NCBI RefSeq assembly: GCF_947495205.1
Contig: NZ_CANLXV010000004.1
Coordinates: 124,001-188,000 of the forward strand
DNA length: 64,000 bases
Origin: an uncultured Polaribacter sp.
GTDB lineage: Bacteria; Bacteroidota; Bacteroidia; Flavobacteriales; Flavobacteriaceae
Direction: 5' to 3'
The notes below the pieces were generated by a model. That model made no database searches. It saw nothing but the letters and a program-made list of their open reading frames with translations, and was not told the origin of the DNA. Position numbers and translations under genes: made by a program. Below are positions 27,160 through 35,800 of this stretch, piece by piece. Position 1 is the first letter of the stretch. Every line of letters starts with the position of its first letter.

Positions 27160-27565
27160 TAGTAATGTAAACTTATAAGAAAACAGTATGATATTCTATA
27201 ATAAAAAAACAGAAAAAAGGTAAAAATCGGACATTTTTGATTTAAGCTACATAAAATTTGATAAAAAATAAGTAGGTATAAAACAATTCTGATAACACTT
27301 ATATAGGCGCAATTTTTATATCTTTTAATGAAAGTAGCAGAATTTTAGCCAAATGTCTCATCAACAAAAGTCAATAACAATTTGGAGTTGGTTTTTTTAG
27401 GTGAAGAAAATTGTTTTAGAATGAAAATAAAAAATTACATATTGTAGTCTAAATTGTTAGAATTGGGGGTATTTTTCTCTAAAAAAATTAATTTGGTAAA
27501 TTTTAGCTCTTATTATATACAAAACAATTTTATTTCTTTACTTTTATGAAAAATTTAACAAGCGA
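27160..27565. other. Divergent regulatory interval, no gene seen
   Basis: 406 bp between the LytTR gene and the small membrane genes. TACTTTTA (27539-27546), one mismatch from TAnnTTTG, lies 19 nt before the ATG at 27566 and is the best promoter candidate. I saw no clear pair of direct repeats that would mark LytTR sites, though these are hard to spot by eye in such AT-rich DNA. Confidence 0.4.
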
Positions 27566-27754
27566 ATGAATTTTATAAAGAATATAGGAATCGCTAACTT
27601 CTTAATGTTGGCTTTATGTGTTCTAATAATTATAGTATCAGAATATCTTTTTTTAACAGGTGATAAATTACACGGAATTTTTCTAGGACTTTGGGCTCCT
27701 ACTTTATTAGGCGTAATGATTTACATAAAACTAATAAGCCGTGAGCGCAGATAA
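27566..27754 (+). CDS. Small two-helix membrane protein (62 aa)
   Basis: A 62-residue protein with two hydrophobic helices (about 8-28, IANFLMLALCVLIIIVSEYLF cut short here, and 34-54, LHGIFLGLWAPTLLGVMIY in part) and a basic C-terminus (KLISRERR). No family is recognised. It overlaps the next small membrane gene by 14 nt, and both are divergent from the membrane LytTR protein. The arrangement suggests a two-subunit small membrane complex, but function is unknown. Confidence 0.65.
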   Translation: MNFIKNIGIANFLMLALCVLIIIVSEYLFLTGDKLHGIFLGLWAPTLLGVMIYIKLISRERR

Positions 27755-27848
27755 TATTATCTTATATCTTTCCATTTTTGTGGGCATATGCGTAATAATT
27801 TGGGCATATTTCATGATAAATGAGTTTAATAAAATTGGTAAAAATTAA
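27741..27848 (+). CDS. Very small membrane protein (35 aa), GTG start
   Basis: GTG at 27741 and TAA at 27846-27848 enclose 35 residues: SADNIILYLSIFVGICVII, then WAYFMINEFNKIGKN. It is a single hydrophobic helix with a charged tail, the layout of a bona fide small membrane protein. It starts 14 nt inside the preceding 62-residue gene in another frame, implying translational coupling. The GTG start is the only one that includes the whole helix. Function unknown. Confidence 0.55.
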   Translation: MSADNIILYLSIFVGICVIIWAYFMINEFNKIGKN

Positions 27849-27944
27849 GAATAGAAGTAAATCCTTTATTTATGCATACTATTTTTTTTTACGAAACTAA
27901 CATTACGCATAAAAAAAATCTAACTTCTATAAACCTTGTAATTA

Positions 27945-28952
27945 TTAATTTTTAGGTTTATTGTAATAATTTGATTTATAATTTTTGTTTTCCCCTTTTG
28001 CATATACTTGATAATTAAACCACTCATGTATGCAATATGCACCAGTTTCGCCAGCTTTATTTAAAGCAATAAATCCTACTTGAAAATTTTTATAGCGTTC
28101 TCCAGATTTTTTTACCACTCTTTTTACTGCTTCTTCACAAGCTTTTTGCGGACTTTTACCTTGTCGCATTAATTCTACAATTAAAAAACTACCTACAGTT
28201 TTTAAAACTTCCTCTCCCATTCCTGTTGCTGTTGCGCCACCAATTTCATTATCTATGAATAATCCTGAGCCAATAATTGCAGAATCTCCCACTCTGCCCG
28301 CCATTTTATAAGAAAGTCCACTGGTTGTGCATGCTCCAGAAATATCACCTTTTTTATCTATGGCTAGCATCCCAATAGTATCATGATTTTCAATATTAAT
28401 AATAGGTTTGTATAAAGATGTTTCTTTCCATTTTAACCAAGCCTTTTTAGAACTTTCTGTAAGCAAATCTTCCTCTTTAAAGCCTTTTGATAACGCAAAT
28501 TTCTTTGCACCTTCACCAGTTAAAATAACATGTGGGGTTTCTTCCATAACTTTTCTTGCTACAGAAATTACATGTGTTATATTTTGTACTGCTGTAACAG
28601 CACCATAATTTCCAAATTTATCCATAATACAGGCATCTAAAGTTACATTACCATCTCTATCTGGCAGCCCTCCTTTACCTACAGATTGATTTTTAACATC
28701 TGCCTCTTCTACTCTACAACCTTGCTCCACAGCATCTAAAGCTGTACCATTATTTTGCAAAATTTCCCATGCTTTTTCTGTTGCCTTAGCAACCCGCCAA
28801 GTTGCTATTACAATTGGTCTTGTTACTTGTTTTAAATTAGAGAAAACAATACTTTTTTCTGAAGTTGATAAGTTACAACTTCCAATTGCACTAGAGGCAA
28901 CAACTCCAGCACAAGAAACCGATGCTTTTTTTAAAAAATTTCTTCTTTTCAT
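27945..28952 (-). CDS. Glycosylasparaginase / isoaspartyl peptidase-family Ntn hydrolase
   Basis: A 335-residue N-terminal-nucleophile hydrolase that self-cleaves before a threonine, here in NHDTIGMLAIDKKGD; further signatures are GRVGDSAIIGSGLFID and GGATATGMGEEVLKTVG. The upstream half has GTALDAVEQGCRVEE and GNVTLDACIMD. The human homologue cleaves GlcNAc from asparagine during glycoprotein breakdown. The N-terminus (KRRNFLKKASVSCAGVVAS) is Tat-like with twin Arg, followed by a possible lipobox Cys, so it is probably exported. The MFS sugar transporter gene is 9 nt upstream on the same strand, suggesting use of N-glycan remnants. Confidence 0.83.
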   Translation of the reverse strand: MKRRNFLKKASVSCAGVVASSAIGSCNLSTSEKSIVFSNLKQVTRPIVIATWRVAKATEKAWEILQNNGTALDAVEQGCRVEEADVKNQSVGKGGLPDRDGNVTLDACIMDKFGNYGAVTAVQNITHVISVARKVMEETPHVILTGEGAKKFALSKGFKEEDLLTESSKKAWLKWKETSLYKPIINIENHDTIGMLAIDKKGDISGACTTSGLSYKMAGRVGDSAIIGSGLFIDNEIGGATATGMGEEVLKTVGSFLIVELMRQGKSPQKACEEAVKRVVKKSGERYKNFQVGFIALNKAGETGAYCIHEWFNYQVYAKGENKNYKSNYYNKPKN

Positions 28953-28961
28953 TATTAGAAA

Positions 28962-30629
28962 TTAATAAGTAACGCCTTGTTTATCTAAAACCATTTTTGC
29001 TCTAAATGCATAAAATAATAAATATGCAAAACATAAAACGGGCAATACATAAGAACTTTGAATGCTAAATATATCTGCCATTTTACCCTGCAATGGTGGT
29101 ATAATAGCACCACCTAAAATCATCATTACTAAAAAAGCAGAGCCTTGAGATGTATACTTCCCTAAACCAGCTATACTTAATGTAAAAATACAAGGCCACA
29201 TGATACTGCAACACAAACCACCAGATAAAAGTGAAAATAATGCCAAATTACCCGATGTAAAAACACCTAACAACATACCAATTACACCTAATAAACTAAA
29301 TATTTTTAATGTTTTTACAGGATTATCTTTAGCCAAAAAGAAACCAATAATTTGAACGCCAATACAAACGGAAAACAATACAATTTCATTAATTGAATAT
29401 TTACCAAAGTTAACAACCAGAATTACTGCAAAAGCAACAAAAGGTACAATTACTAACAACCACTTTTTTAAACCTTTGGTTGGATTAAATACTGTAATTG
29501 CTCCAATCCAACGTCCAATCATTAAACCACCCCAATACAAAGAAATAAATGGTGCAATTGCTGCATCTGTTAGTGCAGGTAAATTTAAAGCGTTTAAATT
29601 ATTGGCTTTATCCGTAACAAACTTTAACAATTCGCCCAAGTTACTTTGTATGGTTACTTCTGCGCCTACGTACATAAATATAGCCAACATACCTAAAACC
29701 AATTGTGGGTATTTCATTGCGCCCCAACCTTTTGCATTTTTAGAGGCACTAGCATTTGCAAACCAAATACAACCAACAACACCTAACAATGCTATAAAAA
29801 GTAAAACCAAACGCTTGTTTTCTATAGCTTCTAGTGAAATTACTTCTTCTGTATACGTCACAAAAATCATGGTGAAACAAATGGCTATAATTACAGATAA
29901 TAAAATTAATATATTTCTGGCTTTATTTGCTTTTTCAAAAGTAGCATCAGATTTTCCTTGAGGTAATTTTTTAGAAAAATGAAACAAAGCTGCTGCCAAT
30001 AAAAACGAAATACCTACTCCTAAATATAACATTTGTAAAGTGGTTAGTTTTATTTGGTTATTCGCTATCATTGTTGCCAATTCGTCACCAGAAAGTGGCG
30101 TGGAACCAAATATTATTAGTGCAATAACTATAGGGCCAATTGTGGTTCCTAAAGAATTTACACCACCAGCTAAATTTAAACGATGAGAGCCTTTACTAGG
30201 TTCGCCCAACTCTACTGTAAAAGGATTGGCTGCTGTTTGTTGCAAAGAAAAACCTAAACCTACAATAAATAATGCTATTAAAACCAAGTAAAAAACTTCG
30301 GTTTGGCCTTGTTGTGCGCCATTAATTACAAAATACATTACAAATGCCCCTAATGCAGATAAAACTAAGCCGTATACAATACCAGATTTGTAACCCCAAT
30401 TGTTTAAAATATCTTTATTTATTGTACTTGATAAAATAAAAAGTAATAAAGCACCAATATAATAAGCTCCATAAAAAGCAAAATCTACCAATTGAGATTG
30501 AAACTGATCTATATTAAAATAGGTTTTGCAAAACGGAATGAAAACGCCATTTGAAGCGGCTATAAAGCCCCAAAAAAAGAAGACTGTAACTAATGTGGTT
30601 AGTGCAGATTTGTTATTTTTATTGTTCAT
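28962..30629 (-). CDS. MFS sugar transporter, FucP/NagP-like
   Basis: A 555-residue transporter with about twelve or more membrane helices. The N-terminal [20 protein letters not shown] and the helix [20 protein letters not shown] with [11 protein letters not shown] match the fucose/glucose/N-acetylglucosamine branch of the major facilitator superfamily. It is longer than the usual ~430 residues because of insertions between helices (about residues 235-330). Being first in a pair with a glycosylasparaginase, N-acetylglucosamine or a GlcNAc-containing product is the likeliest cargo, but this is inference. Confidence 0.85.
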   Translation of the reverse strand: MNNKNNKSALTTLVTVFFFWGFIAASNGVFIPFCKTYFNIDQFQSQLVDFAFYGAYYIGALLLFILSSTINKDILNNWGYKSGIVYGLVLSALGAFVMYFVINGAQQGQTEVFYLVLIALFIVGLGFSLQQTAANPFTVELGEPSKGSHRLNLAGGVNSLGTTIGPIVIALIIFGSTPLSGDELATMIANNQIKLTTLQMLYLGVGISFLLAAALFHFSKKLPQGKSDATFEKANKARNILILLSVIIAICFTMIFVTYTEEVISLEAIENKRLVLLFIALLGVVGCIWFANASASKNAKGWGAMKYPQLVLGMLAIFMYVGAEVTIQSNLGELLKFVTDKANNLNALNLPALTDAAIAPFISLYWGGLMIGRWIGAITVFNPTKGLKKWLLVIVPFVAFAVILVVNFGKYSINEIVLFSVCIGVQIIGFFLAKDNPVKTLKIFSLLGVIGMLLGVFTSGNLALFSLLSGGLCCSIMWPCIFTLSIAGLGKYTSQGSAFLVMMILGGAIIPPLQGKMADIFSIQSSYVLPVLCFAYLLFYAFRAKMVLDKQGVTY

Positions 30630-30757
30630 TTTTAGTTATAATTGAGTATTACTTATTGTTATTTACTTTTAAAAATATTAGATTTTTTATAGCTAATATC
30701 ATTAAAAATAGTGTTAAAAGTAAAAATTAAAAAAATGAAAAACTCCTTTAAAATTAA

Positions 30758-31738
30758 TTATTTTCTTAAAAACTGACTTTTAAAGAAACCACTTCCGTAG
30801 CCTAAAAACTGTATAAATGTTGTTACAATGCTATACAAAGCTATTTTTATACTTTTATTTTGAATTGTAGCATCAACAAACAATACAATGAAATAAAAAT
30901 AGTAAACGTATAATAAATATTGAAAACCAAAAACCTTAAATAATAAACTACTTAAAAAACCTAGCATAAAAAGGGTTGGAAACCAAAATGTTATTTTTTT
31001 GCTTTCAGGATATCTTCTGTTTAAAATTGGTCTTGCAATACCAAAACTAAAAGTTTGTTTAAAAAACTGTTGTAATGTACTTCTTCTTTTATGATAGACA
31101 AAAGCTGGTGTAATTAATTGTGTTTGAAACCCTTGTTTCCATAATCTAAAGGTTAGATCTATATCTTCTCCTGTTTTCATGTTAGAGAAACCTTGGGTTA
31201 CTAAAAATGCTTTTTTAGAAATGCCTAAATTAAAACTTCTTAATTGAAATTTACCTACACCTTTCTTTTTACCTCTAATTCCGCCTGTGGTTAAAAAACT
31301 AGTCATGGCATAATTAATAGCTTTTTGCATGGGGGTAAAACTTTTGTGCGCAGTATCTGGCCCGCCAAAAGCGTCTGTATATTTGTTTTGTAAAGCTTTA
31401 TTTACTTGGGTTAAATAATGGGAAGGTAAAACAACGTCTGAATCTAAAATAATAAAATAGTTTCCGGTAGCTTTTTGCATTCCAAAATTTCTACTTGCTC
31501 CTGCCCCAGAATTTTCTTTATAGAAATATTTAATATTTAATTTTGATGTGTATTTTTTTAAAATAACATCACTTTTTTTTGTTGAACCGTCTTCTACAAT
31601 TAAAATTTCGTAATCTTCTTTAAAATTTTGCTTTAAGAAACTAGTCAATAAATCGTCTATTTCTTTTGGACGATTGTAAACTGGAATTATTATGGAAAAT
31701 TGTAGTTTGATAATTCTAATTATAAATGATGACTTCAA
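30758..31738 (-). CDS. Family 2 glycosyltransferase with membrane C-terminus
   Basis: A 326-residue GT2 enzyme. FSIIIPVYNRPKEIDDLL starts the nucleotide-sugar-binding fold, IILDSDVVLP provides the DxD metal motif, and MKTGEDIDLTFRLWKQGF is the acceptor-side ED motif. Two hydrophobic helices follow (about 245-300), anchoring it to the inner membrane. The ATG at 31738 adds eleven residues before the conserved strand, and no nearer start codon is in frame except rare ones. It is a lone gene with no capsule or LPS cluster, so the product is unknown. Confidence 0.85.
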   Translation of the reverse strand: MKSSFIIRIIKLQFSIIIPVYNRPKEIDDLLTSFLKQNFKEDYEILIVEDGSTKKSDVILKKYTSKLNIKYFYKENSGAGASRNFGMQKATGNYFIILDSDVVLPSHYLTQVNKALQNKYTDAFGGPDTAHKSFTPMQKAINYAMTSFLTTGGIRGKKKGVGKFQLRSFNLGISKKAFLVTQGFSNMKTGEDIDLTFRLWKQGFQTQLITPAFVYHKRRSTLQQFFKQTFSFGIARPILNRRYPESKKITFWFPTLFMLGFLSSLLFKVFGFQYLLYVYYFYFIVLFVDATIQNKSIKIALYSIVTTFIQFLGYGSGFFKSQFLRK

Positions 31739-31815
31739 ATGTAAGCAATAAAAAAAATAGAAAGTATTTAAAAATGTAACTTTATATTTTGTTACTCCTA
31801 AAAGTTAGCAAACAA

Positions 31816-31957
31816 GTGTAGCCGGGATTGAAATGGCATCCTTTTTATGAGTCTCCTTATAAAATATTGCTTTTTAAGAAACTGTTTCTTTTACTAAAAC
31901 AAATGTTATTATAAATTCTACATTCATAAAAAGATATAATGGAAAGCCCGATTAAGC
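31816..31957. repeat. Long imperfect hairpin element (AGCCGGGATT type)
   Basis: GTAGCCGGGATTGAAATGG with CATCCTTTTTATGAG (31818-31851) is matched on the other side by CATAAAAAGATATAATGG with AAAGCCCGATTAAGC (31924-31957), an imperfect inverted repeat of about 30 bp per arm around a 70-bp AT-rich loop. It ends 11 bp beyond the ung stop and would fold in RNA from either strand. From memory, similar elements are dispersed in Flavobacteriaceae genomes; only one copy is in this window. Confidence 0.55.
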
Positions 31958-31968
31958 TTCAAAAAAAA

Positions 31969-32634
31969 TTACCAATCAATTGGTTTTTCTGCTATTTTAT
32001 ATAAAATTTTATTGGTTTTAGAGAAATGTTTGTTACCAAACCAATAGCCTCTATTGGCGCTTAAAGGGCTTGGGTGCCCACTTTCTAGAATAAAATGCTT
32101 CTTTTTGTTTATCAACTTTGCTTTTTTCTTAGCAAAACCGCCCCAAAGTAAAAAAACCACATTATTTTTCTCTTCAGATATTGTTTTTATGACTTTATCT
32201 GTAAAGGTTTCCCATCCTTTTTTTTGGTGACTACCTGCTTCTTTTGCTCTTACTGTTAAGGTTGCATTTAATAGTAAAACGCCTTGTTTTGCCCATTTTT
32301 CTAAATTGCCACTTTGTGGATATTCTTGTTCTAAATCTGTAGCAATTTCTTTAAAAATATTAATTAATGAAGGTGGATGTGGAATTTTATCTTGAACAGA
32401 AAAACACAAACCATTGGCTTGGTTTGGCCCATGATAAGGATCTTGACCTATAATTACCACTTTTAAATCTTTTAAATTACAATACTTAAAAGCAGCAAAA
32501 ATGTCTTTTTTTAGAGGATAACAAACCTGTTTAGCATATTCTTTTTCTACAAAATTTGTTAATTCTATAAAGTAGGGTTTATTAAATTCTTGCTGTAAAA
32601 TATTTTTCCAGCTATTGGGTAGTTCCACATTCAT
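31969..32634 (-). CDS. ung: Uracil-DNA glycosylase, family 1
   Basis: A 221-residue enzyme that removes uracil from DNA at the start of base-excision repair. The water-activating Asp is in VIIGQDPYHGPNQANGLCFS, the uracil-binding segment LLLNATLTVRAKEAGSH is present, and the minor-groove loop reads SGHPSPLSANRGYWFGNKHF. Length is standard. A well-spaced promoter lies 20-50 nt upstream, so it is a single-gene unit. Confidence 0.97.
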   Translation of the reverse strand: MNVELPNSWKNILQQEFNKPYFIELTNFVEKEYAKQVCYPLKKDIFAAFKYCNLKDLKVVIIGQDPYHGPNQANGLCFSVQDKIPHPPSLINIFKEIATDLEQEYPQSGNLEKWAKQGVLLLNATLTVRAKEAGSHQKKGWETFTDKVIKTISEEKNNVVFLLWGGFAKKKAKLINKKKHFILESGHPSPLSANRGYWFGNKHFSKTNKILYKIAEKPIDW

Positions 32635-32653
32635 TTTTTTTATTTCTAAACCT

Positions 32654-32684
32654 CAAAGATAGTTTATCAATAAAAATAAACCAA
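32654..32684 (-). promoter_or_regulatory. ung promoter
   Basis: On the minus strand TTG (32684-32682), a 20-nt spacer and TATCTTTG (32661-32654) match the Bacteroidota -33/-7 pattern TTG-N19-21-TAnnTTTG. The core is 19 nt before the ung ATG. Confidence 0.7.
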
Positions 32685-32751
32685 AAATGCAGTTCATTGA
32701 ATGAAAGTCTTGCTTCATTAAATGAGCATGTTAAAAACAGTTAAATAAATT

Positions 32752-32759
32752 TAGTTTTG
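32752..32759 (+). promoter_or_regulatory. Promoter -7 element for the T9SS cargo gene
   Basis: TAGTTTTG matches TAnnTTTG and lies 88 nt before the chosen ATG at 32848, leaving an AT-rich leader. No good -33 TTG is seen. Confidence 0.45.
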
Positions 32760-32847
32760 AAGGAAATTCTTGGTTTAAAAAAGGGGATTTTCCTAGTAAA
32801 AAGAATTAAGAAATATTCAACCTTTGACAAACTTAAAAACAAAAACT

Positions 32848-35800
32848 ATGAAAAATAAATTACTTTACCTTATTCTTTTTACTTCTCTTGGAGTTTTCAG
32901 TCAAATTGTTAACATACCAGATAACGAATTTAAACAGGCACTTTTAAATTATTCGCCAAGCATAGACACCAATAATGATAATCAAATTTCTGTGCAAGAA
33001 GCCCAAGCTGTAACAACTTTAAATATCTCTAATTATCAGAGTGTAGAAGACTTAGGAGGATTCTGTCCAGACCCAAATGATCCGTTTTGTGGTGGAGGCG
33101 GTTTTGGACCTACTGGTGTATTTTTATCTTATGGGATTTCAGATTTTACTGGTATTGAGGCATTTACAAACTTAACCTCATTAACCTGTAGTGGCAATGA
33201 ACTAAGTAGTTTAGATGTTTCTACTCTTTCAAACTTAATATATTTAGATTGTTCAAATAATATCAATTATAATACTACAAGCCAGACTTTTTTGGGAATT
33301 AGTTCTTTAATTTTACCAAGTTCTAGCAGTTTAGAAACGCTTATATCTAGCTCAAATAATTTAGTGAATTTAGATTTATCTCAACAAAATTCTTTGGAAG
33401 TTCTAAGCAGTAATTATAATCGCATATCAACAATTAACTTTCCAACTACAAATATTTTAACAAATTTAAGTATTAACAATAATAAATTAACAACATTAAA
33501 TTTATCTCCATTTCTAAATTTAACAAATTTAGATTGTAGTAATAATAAAATTAGCACAATAATATTACCCAGTTCAGGTCCACTAGCTATTGTAGATTGT
33601 AGACATAATGAACTCTCTACTCTAGATATATCTGCTAGCACTTCTTTAATAAATTTGAAATGTAATAATAATACTATAAGCTCACTAACACTACCAAATA
33701 CTAATACCTTCACTACTTTAGAGTGTTCTAATAATCAATTACCAAATTTAGATATTTCTAGTAATATTGGTTTAACTCACCTATCTTGCAGTAATAATCC
33801 ATTAACAAACTTAAGTTTAACAGAAAATAGCGCACTAGAAATATTATATTGTAATGATGCACTATTAACAGATTTAGACATAACAAATAACATTCTCTTA
33901 TCTAAAATTTATTGCGCTAGAAATCAAATAACAAGTTTAGATGCATCTAGACAATCAAATTTAAATAGTTTAATTATTAACAATAATCAGTTAAATAGTT
34001 TAAATATAAAAAATGGAAATAATAATGCAATAAACAATATTAGATTTAATGTATTAAATAACCCTAATTTAAATTTAATTTGTGTTGACAATATAACATA
34101 CGCTAATACTTATTTTTTAAGAAAAGATGTTCAATCTTTTTATTCAGATATTTGTTCGTTTATACCTACAAATTCAAACACAATTACTGGTACAGTTTCC
34201 TTTGATTTTAATAATAATGGTTGTGATAACTCTGATACAAAATCTATTAATACAAAATTAAAAAATAGTAGTAATAACACTTCTAATAATACATTTACTG
34301 GTACTAACGGAGAATATTTAATATATACCCAAGAAGCCACAAATACTGTAGAAATTGAATTAAATTTACCTCCTTTTTTCTCTGCTACTCCAACAAGTCA
34401 GTCTAAAACTTTTACTAGCTCTGGAGAAACAGAAGTAATTGATTTTTGTATAACTGCAAATCAAATTGTAAATGATGTTAAAGTAACTGTAATACCAACT
34501 TTTGAAGCAAGACCTGGATTTGACACTTCTGTAAGGGTTTATTATGAAAATATTGGTTCTAGTATTCTATCTGGTACTGTAGATTTGGCATTCTTAGATA
34601 CACAGTTAAATTTTTTAAATGCTACTGTAACACCAGATACGCAAACAAGCACATTGTTAACTTGGAACTACACAAATTTAAATCCTTTTGAAAAAAAATA
34701 TATTGATGTCGATTTCAATATTAATACTCCTGTAGACCCTATTAACCCCGTAAATGGAGGTGACCAAATTACATATACAAGTACAATTACAAGCACTAAT
34801 ACTGACGTTAATTTGGCAGATAATATAAGTACTGCAACAGAATTAGTTGTAAATTCTTACGATCCGAATGATATTACCTGCTTTGAAGGAGATTATATAG
34901 ATGCAGTAGAAATACCTAATTTTTTAAATTATAGAGTTCGTTTTCAAAATACTGGAACTGCCTCTGCAATAAATATAGTTGTAAGAAATGAATTAGATGA
35001 AGATCTAGATTGGGATACTTTTACACCAATATCTGCGAGTCATAGTTACAGACCTTCTATTTCAGATGGAAATAAACTAGAATTTATTTTCGAAAATATA
35101 CACTTAGCAGACAGTCTTTCAAATGAACCTGAAAGTCATGGCTGGGTTTTCTTTAAAATTAAACCAAAAAGCACGCTTAGCTTAAATGATATTATTGAAA
35201 ATACTTCTTATATTTATTTTGATTATAATGCACCAATAATTACGAACACTGCAAGTACACAATTAACAAGAGTTGCAACACTATCAACAACTACTGCAAA
35301 TAACATTACACAAACAAGTGCAGATTTAGCAGGAGATATAACTTCAAATGGTGGAGCAACAATCTCTGAAAGAGGAATTGTTTATGCATTATCAAGCGAA
35401 AATAACAATCCAGAAATTGGTGGTACAGATGTTATTAAAATAATTAATGGAACTGGCACAGGAATGTTTACAAATTCTTTAACAAATCTTATTCCTAATA
35501 CACAATATTCTTTTAAATCTTATGCTATAAATTCAGCGGGTACTAGCTATGGAAATTTAGAAAGTTTTACTACAAATTCGCTTTTAATGCCGTCTATAAA
35601 TTTCACAGATATTTCAAAAACATACGGAGACGACGATTTTCAATTGTTAGCAACTTCAGACTCTGCAGGTCAAATAAGTTATTCTATTCAAGGTAATGCT
35701 AATGGAACAACCCTTGTAGGAACTAATAACGATTTTATAAATATTGGAGAAGCTGGCAACGTAACCATTAGAGTAAACATAGCGGAACATGACAATTACA

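Noticed and set aside
30630..30757. Looked for a tRNA or small RNA in this and other gaps under 300 bp.
   Set aside because: No cloverleaf with T-loop and anticodon features, and no strong stem with U-tract, was found.
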